A stretch of DNA of 64,000 nucleotides from CBDCHC01 sp965217075 (GCA_965217075.1 CBDCHC010000010.1:148720-212719); one strand, 5' to 3'; shown: positions 18,619 to 28,164, counted from the stretch's first letter. Numbers and translations are program-made. Notes: generated by a model from the sequence alone, not told the origin.

Positions 18619-19428
18619 ATGAATAAGGTAAAAATAGAAAAAATACTTAACAGCAAAATCATAAAAAAAATTGATATTGGCACAGGGGTTAATTCTGCTT
18701 ATCAAATTACTTTAGCTAATAATAAAGTTGTGTTTGTGAAATTAGGCAATGGTTTAAATGAAGCCAAAGAATTACGATTGTTAAATGATTTTGTTAAAAC
18801 GCCACAAGTGCTTTTTGTTGATGAAAAAATGCTGATTTTAGAATTTTTAACTGAAGATTATAACGCCAATGCACAAGCACAACTCGCCGAACAACTGGCA
18901 AATTTACACAACCAAACCGATACTAATTTTGGGCTAGATTTTGATAATAAAATCGGTAGCACCCCACAAATCAATAGCCAAAATGATAATTGGGCAGAGT
19001 TTTATTGGCAACATCGTCTGCTTTATCAAATCAATTTAGCCAAAAATAATGGGTATTTAACTAAGCAAGATTATAAGTTTTTAATCGCACTTAAAACAAC
19101 GGTTTATCAATTATTAGATATTAAAATTAAACCAGCTTTATTACACGGTGATTTATGGAGTGGTAATTTTTTAAGCAATAAAAATCAAGTGTATTTTATT
19201 GATAGTGCGATTTATTATGGACATAGTGAGGCAGATTTAGCACTTGGTTTTATTTTTGGTGGCTTTGATGATAAATTTTACAAGCAATATTTTGAATTAC
19301 ACCCTAAACAAAATGATTTTGAAAAACGAAAATATCTGTATATGCTTTATCATTATCTAAATCATCTTAATATTTTTGGTAGCACTTATTATATTAATGT
19401 TATAAATTGTAGCAAAAAAGTTGATTAA
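18619..19428 (+). CDS. Fructosamine kinase family protein (aminoglycoside-phosphotransferase fold)
   Basis: A 269-aa kinase-like protein with LLHGDLWSGNFL (catalytic loop with Asp), VYFIDSAIYYGHSEADLAL (a DPA-like metal site, here DSA) and NFGLDFDNKIGSTPQ, all typical of the FN3K/YniA family. Family members phosphorylate ketosamines on glycated proteins. It is slightly shorter than the usual 285-290 aa. Its composition matches the preceding block. The tmRNA promoter overlaps its 3' end. It is not obviously part of the defence module, though it is on the same strand 70 bp downstream. Confidence 0.85.
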   Translation: MNKVKIEKILNSKIIKKIDIGTGVNSAYQITLANNKVVFVKLGNGLNEAKELRLLNDFVKTPQVLFVDEKMLILEFLTEDYNANAQAQLAEQLANLHNQTDTNFGLDFDNKIGSTPQINSQNDNWAEFYWQHRLLYQINLAKNNGYLTKQDYKFLIALKTTVYQLLDIKIKPALLHGDLWSGNFLSNKNQVYFIDSAIYYGHSEADLALGFIFGGFDDKFYKQYFELHPKQNDFEKRKYLYMLYHYLNHLNIFGSTYYINVINCSKKVD

Positions 19429-19449
19429 TAAAATTTTAAGGCGTAAAAT
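19421..19449 (+). promoter_or_regulatory. Probable sigma-70 promoter of tmRNA
   Basis: TTGATT at 19421-19426 and TAAAAT at 19444-19449 are separated by 17 bp, and the mature tmRNA 5' end is 12 bp further on. The -35 overlaps the last codons of the kinase gene. Confidence 0.6.
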
Positions 19450-19461
19450 TTATTGCTCTAT

Positions 19462-19809
19462 GGGGATGACATTGGTTTCGACGGGAAACGGATACTTATA
19501 GATGCATGTCGGGGATGAAGATAACCTGTAAAATATTCTTTAAAAAAATAGTTGCAAAAAATAACAACTACGCTTTAGCTGCTTAATAGCTAACCGCCCT
19601 TAGTGGTTGTTTGCGTTGCTAAGGTAGCGGTCGATTAGTAAACTCGCTATATTGTTGTTTTTAGGGCAATTTAGTTAAACTAACTAAAATCGTCTTGATA
19701 TTATCCTGTTAGTCGGGTTTTTAAGATTAAATTAATAGACTAAACTAAACATGTAGACTCTATTAGCGATGTTTTGCGGACGCGGGTTCGACTCCCGCCA
19801 TCTCCACCA
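19462..19809 (+). ncRNA. ssrA: Transfer-messenger RNA
   Basis: The 5' end GGGGATGACATTGGTTTCGA and the 3' end with a T-arm GGTTCGACTCCCGCC and encoded CCA form the tRNA-like half. The tag frame at 19554-19583 encodes AKNNNYALAA followed by TAA at 19584-19586. tmRNA rescues stalled ribosomes with SmpB and adds this degradation tag. The one-piece, 348-nt form is standard. An intrinsic terminator follows directly. Confidence 0.97.
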
Positions 19810-19821
19810 ATTCATCATATT

Positions 19822-19846
19822 AGCCCGTTTTATGCGGGCTTTTTTA
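19822..19846 (+). terminator. Intrinsic terminator of tmRNA
   Basis: AGCCCG at 19822-19827 pairs with CGGGCT at 19835-19840 across a 7-nt loop, followed by a run of T. It begins 12 bp after the tmRNA CCA. Confidence 0.85.
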
Positions 19847-20059
19847 TCGCCTAAAATACTGCTATATAAGTAATAAATAAATTATACAATCCTAGGTTAT
19901 CTCTTTAACAAACTACTTTTTGTCTATTAATTAATATTTTTTACCTACTTAAATTTATTGTATAACCAGAATTTATATAAAAAATACAATGTAAGTATTA
20001 TTTTTAAGCATTGTTAATATAAAATGGACAATTAATCTTATAGGGTTTATTGGCTAAAT

Positions 20060-20980
20060 ATGCAGCAATTTATTAAAAATATAATTAAGTTATTTATAAC
20101 TATAATTATATTTTATTTGTTATCACAACATGTAGATTTCAAACAATTATTCGCTATTTTGGTCAATAGCAACTTAATATTAATTAGCACTGCAATTTTA
20201 CTGCAAATCATCAATACAAGCCTAACTGCCTATAGATGGCTTGATATCTCTAAAGCTTTAATGTTTAAAGAAAAAAATAGTTTTTATTTTAAAAGTTATT
20301 TTAAAGGTACATTTTTTAATCAGGTATTGCCATCAACTATAGGCGGAGATGCAATTAGAATTTTTGATTTAGTTGTTAAAGGTTATAGTAAAAAAAAATC
20401 TTTTTACAATGTATTTGTAGACAGGGCAATTGGTCTAGTGAGTATGTTGATTATGAGTTTGATAGTTTCTATATTATTTTATGGAATATTTGCTACGAAC
20501 TTTACTAACTTTATAATACTTGTAGCTACATTGGGTATTTTATGTTTTCTGTTATTATTTATAATTAATCGTATAGAGTTTTTAGCCAAAATGGTATTTA
20601 TGAGCTTATTTTATAAATTATCTGCTAATTTAAATTCATTATATAAAAATAAAAAATTATTATTAAAGCATATAACTATATCTATAGTTATACACTTTTT
20701 ATCTATAATAGTGATTTATATTTTGGCACTAAGTGTTTTTACTATTAGTTTAGATTTTAAGTTTTTTTTAATTGCTATGCCTGTAGTTTTTTTGTTAAGC
20801 ATCATACCTATATCCTTAGCTGGATGGGGCATTAGAGAGGGAGTGATGGTGGGAATTTTTATTTTAGTTGGTCTTGATAAAACTAAAATTATGGCGACTA
20901 GTATTTTATATGGAATACTACTTATTATCAGCAGTTTACCCGGTGCTTATTTTTATTTAATAAACAAACAAAAATATTAA
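20060..20980 (+). CDS. Flippase-like membrane protein (LPG-synthase TM / YbhN family)
   Basis: A 306-aa polytopic protein with about eight hydrophobic helices and the family signature FFNQVLPSTIGGDAIRIF plus SLAGWGIREGVMVGIF near the C-terminus. The family (UPF0104, AglD/YbhN-like) is linked to lipid or glycolipid translocation and lysyl-PG synthesis, but the substrate here is unknown. It opens a four-gene same-strand run with two glycosyltransferases and a PAP2 phosphatase, which suggests a role in moving or building an envelope glycolipid. Confidence 0.82.
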   Translation: MQQFIKNIIKLFITIIIFYLLSQHVDFKQLFAILVNSNLILISTAILLQIINTSLTAYRWLDISKALMFKEKNSFYFKSYFKGTFFNQVLPSTIGGDAIRIFDLVVKGYSKKKSFYNVFVDRAIGLVSMLIMSLIVSILFYGIFATNFTNFIILVATLGILCFLLLFIINRIEFLAKMVFMSLFYKLSANLNSLYKNKKLLLKHITISIVIHFLSIIVIYILALSVFTISLDFKFFLIAMPVVFLLSIIPISLAGWGIREGVMVGIFILVGLDKTKIMATSILYGILLIISSLPGAYFYLINKQKY

Positions 20981-20988
20981 AGGTAGTT

Positions 20989-22209
20989 ATGAATATTGAT
21001 ACTATGAGAAATATTGATTATTATGTTGGTGTGCCACTTACATTTATAGTTACAATTATTCAAAAAGCTATTGGTATTTTTATTACCAATAAAAAATATC
21101 TAGTAAAAAATGTATTGTTAATAGAATTATCTGAAATGGGTAGCGCTATATTAGCTGAACCAGCTATGAAAAAACTGGCAAAAAATATTAGTGGTAATTT
21201 GCATTTTGTTATTTTTAGTAAAAATAAATACTCATTACAATTATTAAAAATAATTAAACAAGATAATGTTTTTACTATAGATGAGAGCTCTATAAAGAAT
21301 CTTAGTTTTAGTACAATAAAATTTTTTTTCTGGTGTAGAAAAAAACAAATTGACTCTGTAATTGACCTAGAATTATTTTCTAGGTTTACTGCACTACTTA
21401 GTATATTTAGCGGGGCTAAAAATCGTATTGGGTTTTATGCTTTTTATAATGAAGGATTGTACAGAGGTGATTTATTAACTAAAAAAGTACCATATAATTC
21501 TCATCAACATATTGCTAAAAATTTTATTGCTCTAGCTGATGCTACAATAAATAATGAAGAAAAATTACCAGCAGTAAAAAGAGTTATTGCAGATGATGAG
21601 GTAGTGATTAGTAAATTAAATATTAGCAAAACTGAACAAAATACTATTTATAATATTATATTGCTGCACTATAAAAAATTTATATCAAATCAACATCATA
21701 TTGTGTTAATTAACGCTAATGCTTCTGATTTATTACCGCAAAGAAGATGGCAGCAAAATAACTACCAACAAGTAATAAATAAAATATTAACCTATAATAA
21801 AAATATAATTGTAGTGCTTACTGGTTCGGTTAATGAAAAGGCATCTTTAAATAATCTTTGTCTTAATGTAGATAATAAGAGGTGTATTAATTTTGCTGGA
21901 GCTATTAGTTTTTTACAATTACCCGCACTATATAGTATTAGTAAATTTATGTTAACTAATGATTCTGGCCCTGCGCATTTTGCTGCTGTTACTAATATGC
22001 ATACATTTGTTATTTTTGGTCCAGAAACACCTGCTTTATATGGCTCAATTGGTTCTACAACAGCAATTTATAGCGCTATGAGTTGTAGTCCTTGTGTAAG
22101 TGCTTTTAATCACAGAAAAACCCCTTGTACTGATAATTTATGTATACAGATTATTAGCCCTGAACAGGTATTTAATATTATCAAAGATAAATTAGATGAA
22201 CTTGCTTAG
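20989..22209 (+). CDS. Glycosyltransferase family 9 (heptosyltransferase-like)
   Basis: A 406-aa protein with the GT9 C-terminal signature MLTNDSGPAHFAAVTN and VIFGPETPALYG, plus QRRWQQNNYQQVINKIL in the middle. GT9 enzymes such as WaaC/WaaF add ADP-heptose to LPS inner core at the cytosolic face of the inner membrane. The N-terminal 40 residues include a hydrophobic segment, so it may be membrane associated. It starts 8 bp after the flippase-like gene and overlaps the next gene by 14 bp. The exact sugar is unknown. Confidence 0.85.
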   Translation: MNIDTMRNIDYYVGVPLTFIVTIIQKAIGIFITNKKYLVKNVLLIELSEMGSAILAEPAMKKLAKNISGNLHFVIFSKNKYSLQLLKIIKQDNVFTIDESSIKNLSFSTIKFFFWCRKKQIDSVIDLELFSRFTALLSIFSGAKNRIGFYAFYNEGLYRGDLLTKKVPYNSHQHIAKNFIALADATINNEEKLPAVKRVIADDEVVISKLNISKTEQNTIYNIILLHYKKFISNQHHIVLINANASDLLPQRRWQQNNYQQVINKILTYNKNIIVVLTGSVNEKASLNNLCLNVDNKRCINFAGAISFLQLPALYSISKFMLTNDSGPAHFAAVTNMHTFVIFGPETPALYGSIGSTTAIYSAMSCSPCVSAFNHRKTPCTDNLCIQIISPEQVFNIIKDKLDELA

Positions 22210-23629
22210 CAATAAACATCGTCCTTTATTGTTTTTTATAGTAGTAGTAGCGCTTATTAGATTAGTTATCTCACCTATGTTTGGTTTGGGGGTAGATGAG
22301 GCTCATTATGTGTTATATGCTAAAAATTTAGCTTTAAGTTATTTTGATCATCCGCCTTTAATTGGCTGGGTACAATATATTTTTACAGCTATTTTTGGTG
22401 ATAATGAGTTTGGTGCTAGAGTTGGCGCTATTGTTATGGGTTTTGTAGCTACTTTATTATTATATAAATTAATTTATAATATAGATAAAGATGTAAAAAG
22501 CAGTTTTATGGCAATCATATCATTACATAGTACAATATTGTTTAATATTATTTTTTTAATGATATTGCCAGACACACTACTATTGCCATTAATGCTGCTT
22601 ATTATATTTAGTGTTATTAATATAACAAAAAACAATAATATATTTAATTGGATTATTTTAGGTATTTTATTAGGCTTAGCTGGACTAGCAAAATATAGTG
22701 CTATATTATTTATTCCACCCATATTTTTATATATTATTATTAAAAGAAGATTTGATCTAGTCATAAATAAAAATATTTTATGGACCATAATAACTGCGAT
22801 TATAATAATCTTACCTGTTATTTTTTGGAATATAGATAATCACTGGTTAAGTTTTACTTATCAAGCAAACCATGTAATAGGCAGTACTGATATTTCATTT
22901 AAAAAATTTATACTATCAATTTTTATCCAATTTGTAGTTTATAATCCTTTACTGATGCCAGTAGCATTTTATGGGCTTTATAGGTCATTTAAAGCAAATA
23001 ATGACTACTTATTTTTAAGCGCCTTATTTGGCGCTACTATTATATTATTTTTTAGTTATGCTTCCTTGTACGAGGTGGCGTTGCCACATTGGAATGTAGC
23101 ATTTTATTTTCTTTTTGTACCAATCGGTAGCTATTATTTATTTACAATATATAAAAAATATGTAAAATTTGCCGTATTTTTTGGTTTATTGCTAAGTATT
23201 ATGCTTTACGCTGAAGTAGCGTTTAAGTTCATACCTCAAGATAATTATAAATCTATACATAGAGATATATATGGTTGGGATATAATTATGAAAAGAGCTA
23301 ATAAAAAATTAATGTTGAATGAGTCTTTAGCTGTTAGTAATTGGACGCAAGCATCTAGAGCTATGTATTATAATAATTCTTATAATTCAACTGTGTATTT
23401 AATTGATGATAGATATGATCAATTTGATATTTGGCAACATAAATTACCAATACATCAAAATATATTATTTATCAATAGTTATTTTTTTAATAATGATATT
23501 AAAAAACTTATGCTTTGCGATCATGTAAATGTTGTAGATAATTTTGATATCAAATTAAATAATTATAAAGTTAATAGCATCAGACTTATACGATGTACAA
23601 ATTTTCAAGGAATAAAGGAAGTACAATAA
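22196..23629 (+). CDS. Glycosyltransferase family 39-like membrane protein (ArnT/PMT type)
   Basis: The 477-aa protein has many membrane helices and the PMT/ArnT-type first loop GLGVDEAHYVLYAKNL with acidic DE, followed by FDHPPLIGWVQ. Such enzymes use polyprenyl-phosphate sugars as donors on the periplasmic side, for example to modify lipid A or glycans. The C-terminal 120 residues are soluble. It overlaps the GT9 gene (ATG at 22196) and is followed by PAP2, so an envelope sugar-modification unit is likely. Donor and acceptor cannot be told from sequence. Confidence 0.83.
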   Translation: MNLLSNKHRPLLFFIVVVALIRLVISPMFGLGVDEAHYVLYAKNLALSYFDHPPLIGWVQYIFTAIFGDNEFGARVGAIVMGFVATLLLYKLIYNIDKDVKSSFMAIISLHSTILFNIIFLMILPDTLLLPLMLLIIFSVINITKNNNIFNWIILGILLGLAGLAKYSAILFIPPIFLYIIIKRRFDLVINKNILWTIITAIIIILPVIFWNIDNHWLSFTYQANHVIGSTDISFKKFILSIFIQFVVYNPLLMPVAFYGLYRSFKANNDYLFLSALFGATIILFFSYASLYEVALPHWNVAFYFLFVPIGSYYLFTIYKKYVKFAVFFGLLLSIMLYAEVAFKFIPQDNYKSIHRDIYGWDIIMKRANKKLMLNESLAVSNWTQASRAMYYNNSYNSTVYLIDDRYDQFDIWQHKLPIHQNILFINSYFFNNDIKKLMLCDHVNVVDNFDIKLNNYKVNSIRLIRCTNFQGIKEVQ

Positions 23630-23631
23630 CA

Positions 23632-24291
23632 ATGATTTTTTCTAAAAAACAATATTTTATTTATATAACTATAATTATTATTTTTATAATTTTATCTTAT
23701 AATTTTTTCGATAAAATAGCGGCACAATTTTTTTTGGCAAATACAGATAAATATGAATATATTGGAGATATATTAAGTTTAGCTGGAGACTCTGTTTGGT
23801 ATATTGCCATTGCTATAATTGGTAGTGTATTTTTTAGATACATCAAGTTTGATAAATTAATTAGTAAGAATTTTTTATTTTTATTGTATGCTATTATATG
23901 TTCTGGTATTTTAACTTTGATACTTAAGGTTATTTTTGGGAGAATTAGACCATTAGGCTTAATAGATGGTAATTATGGTTTTTTATTATTTAAAGATTTT
24001 AATTTAGGTTTGATGATGAAAATTCAACACCATATGGATGTTATACTAACAGCGCAAGCTAGTTATTTATCTTTTCCATCTGGACACGCCACTACTATAT
24101 TTGCTGTTGCTACTTATATGAGTATATTATTTACAAAACACGCTTACTTATGGGTTTTTGTAGCTTTTACAGTATCTATTGGCCGTTTATTAGCTACTAG
24201 TCATTTTATAAGCGATATCTTAGCGGCAATGTTGGTGGGTACTATAATGCCAATATTTATTTATTCACTAATGTATAAAAAAAATAATTAA
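23632..24291 (+). CDS. PAP2-family membrane phosphatase
   Basis: A 219-aa protein with the three PAP2 motifs: KVIFGRIRPL, FPSGHATT and TSHFISDILAAMLVG. These supply the catalytic residues for removing phosphate from lipid or polyprenyl phosphates, for example lipid A 1-phosphate, undecaprenyl-PP or phosphatidylglycerol-P. The ATG at 23632 follows AAGGAAG by 10 nt and is preferred over an ATG at 23593 inside the previous gene. Its end overlaps the convergent rpmE by 4 bp. Confidence 0.88.
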   Translation: MIFSKKQYFIYITIIIIFIILSYNFFDKIAAQFFLANTDKYEYIGDILSLAGDSVWYIAIAIIGSVFFRYIKFDKLISKNFLFLLYAIICSGILTLILKVIFGRIRPLGLIDGNYGFLLFKDFNLGLMMKIQHHMDVILTAQASYLSFPSGHATTIFAVATYMSILFTKHAYLWVFVAFTVSIGRLLATSHFISDILAAMLVGTIMPIFIYSLMYKKNN

Positions 24292-24500
24292 CGCTTGAAT
24301 GCGCCGTAACGAGATTTGAATTTTTCAATTCTACCAGCAGTATCAACAATTTTTTGCTTACCAGTATAAAATGGATGACAGTTAGAACATACGTCTAAAT
24401 GTAGCTCTTCTTTGGCTGCAGTAGATTTAGTATTAAAAGTATTGCCGCAACTGCAAACTATTTTAACTTCATTATAATTTGGATGAATATCGTTTTTCAT
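24288..24500 (-). CDS. rpmE: 50S ribosomal protein L31 (zinc-binding form)
   Basis: A 70-aa protein with the L31 signatures MKNDIHPNYNEV, CSCGNTF and CSNCHPFYTGKQK. The four Cys positions of the zinc-containing C+ type are kept. The length is standard. It is monocistronic, convergent with the PAP2 gene. Confidence 0.97.
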   Translation of the reverse strand: MKNDIHPNYNEVKIVCSCGNTFNTKSTAAKEELHLDVCSNCHPFYTGKQKIVDTAGRIEKFKSRYGAFKR

Positions 24501-24529
24501 AAGTACAAAAATTAAATAATTATACAGTA

Positions 24530-24841
24530 TTAATTGATTTGCAGGTCATAAACTATTTTATTATTTAATAAATGTAGGTCTATTATTTTATCAATATCTT
24601 TTTGGTTTTTATAACTATACCAAATACCTTCAGGGTATACTACACATACAGGACCATTATTGCATCTGCCGAGGCATTTACTTTCACTGAAGCCTATATT
24701 ATTTTTACCCAAAATCTTAATTTCACGGCATTTATCTTTAGCGTAATAATACATTTTTTTAGCATCTTTATTGTGACAACATAATTTATCTCCTCTATCA
24801 TTGTTGCAGAAAAAGATATGTTTTTTATAAAAATTGTTCAT
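24530..24841 (-). CDS. Thioredoxin-like [2Fe-2S] ferredoxin
   Basis: A 103-aa protein starting MNNFYKKHIFFCNN, with cysteines spaced as in the (2Fe-2S) ferredoxin domain family: FFCNNDRG...CC, then ESKCLGRCNNGPVCVVYPEG. This fold is close to Shethna-type and NuoE-like thioredoxin ferredoxins. The redox partner is unknown. The ATG at 24841 is favoured over an upstream frame start because the conserved part begins there. It overlaps the end of rsmI by 17 bp, so the two are probably co-transcribed. Confidence 0.82.
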   Translation of the reverse strand: MNNFYKKHIFFCNNDRGDKLCCHNKDAKKMYYYAKDKCREIKILGKNNIGFSESKCLGRCNNGPVCVVYPEGIWYSYKNQKDIDKIIDLHLLNNKIVYDLQIN

Positions 24842-25631
24842 AACAGTATTTTTTATTGAGTCCAGTAATTTTTGCAGCAATTTTTGCAGCTTTAGCAGCA
24901 GGTAGTTCTTGTTTTAAGATTGGTAAAATTATAGATAATTGTTGTTTATTAGCATTGTTATCCTTGTTGGGAGATATTAGTAGCACAAACTCCCCTTTTT
25001 GATGTTTGTCATCAACGATTAAATAATTTAATATATTAGCGATAGGTGCAGTTATAATTTTTTCAAATTGTTTGGTAAGTTCTTTGGCTAAACAAATCTC
25101 CCTATCAGTAGCAAAAATATCCTGCATAAGTTGTAAAGTATTTAATATTCGTTTAGGAGATTCAAAGCAAATAGCGGTATTATGATTGTATTGTAATTTG
25201 CGAATAAATTTTACTTTATGGTTAATTTTAGTAGGAATAAAACCAAAAAAACTAAAACTATCACTCGGTAGACCAGAGGCACATAGACTGGTTATGACTG
25301 CACTAACTCCTGGTACAGGGCAAACTTTAATGTTATTCGCTTTAGCTAATTTAACTAAATTATAACCAGGGTCACTAATAGTTGGAGTGCCAGCATCACT
25401 AATAAGTGCAATATCTATGGTTGTTAATTTATCAATAATAGTAATAATTTTATTTTTTTCATTATGCTCATTAAATGATTCTAGTTTAGTATTTATAACG
25501 TAATGTTGTAATAATTTTTTACTATGTAATATATTTTCTGCTAAAATTAATTTAACATTTTTTAAGATATTTAACGCCCTTAAAGTAATATCGTCAAGAT
25601 TGCCAATAGGGGTAGCTACTATATATAACAT
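24825..25631 (-). CDS. rsmI: 16S rRNA (cytidine-1402-2'-O)-methyltransferase RsmI
   Basis: RsmI methylates the ribose of C1402 in the decoding centre. The 268-aa product begins MLYIVATPIGNLDDITLRAL and has ISDAGTPTISDPGY, PGVSAVITSLCASGLP and the terminal GLNKKYCYEQFL, all diagnostic. The start chosen at 25631 gives the standard N-terminus. The yraN ATG lies on the other strand with a single base between the two start codons, so each promoter must lie inside the other gene. Confidence 0.95.
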   Translation of the reverse strand: MLYIVATPIGNLDDITLRALNILKNVKLILAENILHSKKLLQHYVINTKLESFNEHNEKNKIITIIDKLTTIDIALISDAGTPTISDPGYNLVKLAKANNIKVCPVPGVSAVITSLCASGLPSDSFSFFGFIPTKINHKVKFIRKLQYNHNTAICFESPKRILNTLQLMQDIFATDREICLAKELTKQFEKIITAPIANILNYLIVDDKHQKGEFVLLISPNKDNNANKQQLSIILPILKQELPAAKAAKIAAKITGLNKKYCYEQFL

Positions 25632-25632
25632 T

Positions 25633-25998
25633 ATGTTTAGTCCTTTGCGTAAAGTTGGTAATATTGCTGAAAAATTAACATTAAAATTTTTAGAAAAACA
25701 GTCATTAAGGCTCATTAAAAAAAATTATTTAACCAAAGTAGGTGAGGTAGATTTAATTATGTTTAAGGATTATACCATAGTCTTTATTGAGGTTCGTTAT
25801 CTGTTTAATAATGATTTTATTAGTAATATTGCTTCTATAAATTATAGTAAGCAACGCAGAATTATTAAATCAGCGCAATTGTTTTTGCAACAAAACCCAG
25901 AATACCAAGATTTTATTTGTCGTTTTGATGTTGTTGGTGTTAAGAATAGTTTAAAATACCCAAAGTTTAATTGGATTAAGGATGCTTTTATTTTATGA
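25633..25998 (+). CDS. YraN family (UPF0102) nuclease-like protein
   Basis: A 121-aa protein with the UPF0102 core: GNIAEKLTLKFLEKQ, VGEVDLIM and VFIEVRYL, a predicted Holliday-junction-resolvase/endonuclease fold with D...ExK where the Lys is Arg, as is frequent in the family. It typically sits beside rsmI, as here. Function is not established biochemically. The stop overlaps the next ATG as ATGA. Confidence 0.9.
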   Translation: MFSPLRKVGNIAEKLTLKFLEKQSLRLIKKNYLTKVGEVDLIMFKDYTIVFIEVRYLFNNDFISNIASINYSKQRRIIKSAQLFLQQNPEYQDFICRFDVVGVKNSLKYPKFNWIKDAFIL

Positions 25999-26690
25999 AA
26001 ATATTAATATTAATTGTACCGTTATTATTATCTTCATGCATAGCAACAACAGGCATGGCTTTATTTGGCATAGCAACAACTGCCAGCGATAGAAGAACGC
26101 TTGGCACTATTGCTGATGATAAAACACTTGATTTAAAATTAGAGGCATGGGCAGTAAGTGATAAAAAGCTAGCTAATACCCATCTTAATTTTACAGTTTT
26201 TAATAAAAATGTATTAATTACTGGTGAAACTAATAATGCTGACATTAAAATATATATACTTCAGTTTGTTACGGATAATTATCCTGTAATAACAAGAGCA
26301 TTAGATGAGATTGCTATAATGCCAGTTAGTTCATTTTTTAGCAGAACAAATGATAGTTTTATTGATAGTCAGATTGAAATAGCACTTAATCAACAAGAGG
26401 TAGTTAACCCAGCACACATTAAATTGCATACTGAAAATAAAGTAGTATATTTAATGGGAAATGTAACTAAACGAGAGGCAGAAAAAGCAGTTAAAGTTGC
26501 AGCAAAAGTCCAAGGTGTTACTAAGGTTGTGAAGTTTTTTAATTATCTTAAAAGCACGCCAAAAGCAGAAATTGTTGCTGCTAAAAAACGCGAACAAGAG
26601 GCAAAAAAAAGACAAATAAAAGAAAAACAACTTAGGATATTAGAGCAAAAAAAAGCCAATCTTAATAAACAAATAGAGCAGTTAGAATAA
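25995..26690 (+). CDS. BON-domain outer-membrane lipoprotein (DolP/YraP-like)
   Basis: The 231-aa protein has a lipoprotein signal (ILIVPLLLSSC, Cys in the lipobox) and two BON domains, the first at about residues 40-110 and the second with VVYLMGNVTKREAEKAVKVA. A Lys/Glu-rich coiled-coil tail of about 45 residues follows, which is longer than in E. coli DolP. DolP supports outer-membrane integrity and BAM function. The rsmI-yraN-dolP linkage matches the E. coli yra cluster, supporting the call. Confidence 0.85.
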   Translation: MKILILIVPLLLSSCIATTGMALFGIATTASDRRTLGTIADDKTLDLKLEAWAVSDKKLANTHLNFTVFNKNVLITGETNNADIKIYILQFVTDNYPVITRALDEIAIMPVSSFFSRTNDSFIDSQIEIALNQQEVVNPAHIKLHTENKVVYLMGNVTKREAEKAVKVAAKVQGVTKVVKFFNYLKSTPKAEIVAAKKREQEAKKRQIKEKQLRILEQKKANLNKQIEQLE

Positions 26691-26728
26691 TTACATGTTA
26701 TATATGACTTTGTTGTTATTTAAATGTT

Positions 26729-27338
26729 ATGGGTAATTGCACACAAGACTGCTCTTTAAGTATATTACATAAAAATCAAAAAAACAACATTAATTTATGT
26801 ATTTGCTATTAATGCTATTATGTTTATAGTGGTAAGTATTGCTGCTGTATATGGTAATACTACTTCTTTATTAGCCGATAGTTTAGATAATTTTGGTGAT
26901 GCGCTCACATATGCTATTAGTTTGTATGTTATTACTAAAAAGGCAAATACTAAAGCAAAGGTAGCTTTGTTTAAGGGTTATTTGATTTTATTAGCAGCAG
27001 TTGTAGTGGCTACTCAAATTATTTATAAAATCTTTATTCCTAGTACCCCAGTATTTGAAATTATGGGAATTTTTAGCATAGTTGGTATTATAGCTAATTC
27101 TTTATGTCTTTTTTTATTATGGAAGCATCGTAAAGAAGATATAAATATGACTTCAGTATGGGAATGCTCTAAAAATGATATAATATCAAACATATCTGTT
27201 TTTATTGCTGCTGTGGCAGTATGGCTAACAAGTTCTTATTGGCCTGATATTTTAGTAGCTATAATATTAGTAATAGTATTGATACGCTCTGCATTGCACG
27301 TTATTTCATCTGCCACCAGAGAATTAGATAAATACTAA
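26729..27338 (+). CDS. Cation diffusion facilitator transporter, frameshifted in an A-run
   Basis: The downstream frame (from about 26784) encodes a CDF-like membrane protein: NAIMFIVVSIAAVYGNTTSLLADSLDNFGDALTY and four further helices, with the DxxxD-type metal site (ADSLDNFGD). In that frame there is no start codon upstream of the first helix. In another frame an ATG at 26729 encodes MGNCTQDCSLSILHKNQK, a Cys-containing N-terminus typical of this family. Removing one A from the A7 run at 26778-26784 joins the two perfectly. So the gene is intact apart from a 1-nt insertion, which may be real, slippage-rescued, or an assembly error. Confidence 0.75.
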
Positions 27339-27350
27339 TTGACACTGTAA

Positions 27351-28164
27351 TTATTGCTTTATTAAAATTTTATCAATTATATTTGCTGGTAAAAATCGTT
27401 GTAAAAATGTAATAACTTTAGTTGGTATAGTTATATGATAATGATTTTTTTGGTTTATTATCTAAAATATGCATAACTTGCGTTAATACCGCTGTAGCCG
27501 GTAGAGTCCATTTAGATTTTTTTTTACTAAGCTGATTTTTAATCATTTTTTTATAATCATTTTGATAAATACTGTTATTTATTATAATATTTTTTTTAAA
27601 AGCATTATAAGCATTTAAACGAAAATTTGATTCAATTGGGCCTGGCTCAATGATTGCAACTTTGATATTAGTTCTTTGTAATTCTAATCTAAGTGTTTGC
27701 GCTAAACCTTCTAAGGCAAATTTAGAAGCAGTATAACAACCTTTAAGAGGCGCTGCTACTAAACCTAATACTGATGAAATATAAATGATTTTAGCACTTG
27801 ATTGCTGTAATAAATTAGGTAATAATAAATTGGTAAGCTGATGGACTCCAAATAAATTAACTGCAAATTGTTGCTCTAAAGTTTTTCTATTAATATCCAT
27901 TAATGCGCCTGGCTGACCATAAGCCCCATTATGAATTATAGTGTAGATATTGTGGTATTTCTTTAATATTATTGCAATAGTATCTATTATAGAGCTTTGA
28001 TTAGCTAAATCTAATTTATAACAATCTATACCTAGTTTTTTTATTTTATTTATATCTTGTTTCTTATGTACTGTAGCAATAATGTTGTATTTTTTGGCAA
28101 TTGATGTAGCAAGACACAAGCCAATACCACTGGAGCAACCTGTTATAATAATATTTTTTTTCAT
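27351..28164 (-). CDS. Short-chain dehydrogenase/reductase, C-terminus frameshifted in a T-run
   Basis: An NAD(P)-dependent SDR: Rossmann motif TGCSSGIG, NGAYG (the NAG motif), catalytic Ser in YISSVLG and YTASKFALEG, then PGPIESNFR. The uninterrupted frame stops at 27418 after NKPKKSLSYNYTN. Deleting one T from the T7 run at 27445-27451 (an A-run on the coding strand) restores YHITIPTKVITFLQRFLPANI and a stop at 27351, which is the usual C-terminal helix of this SDR group. Substrate unknown. The enzyme core is complete either way. Confidence 0.82.
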
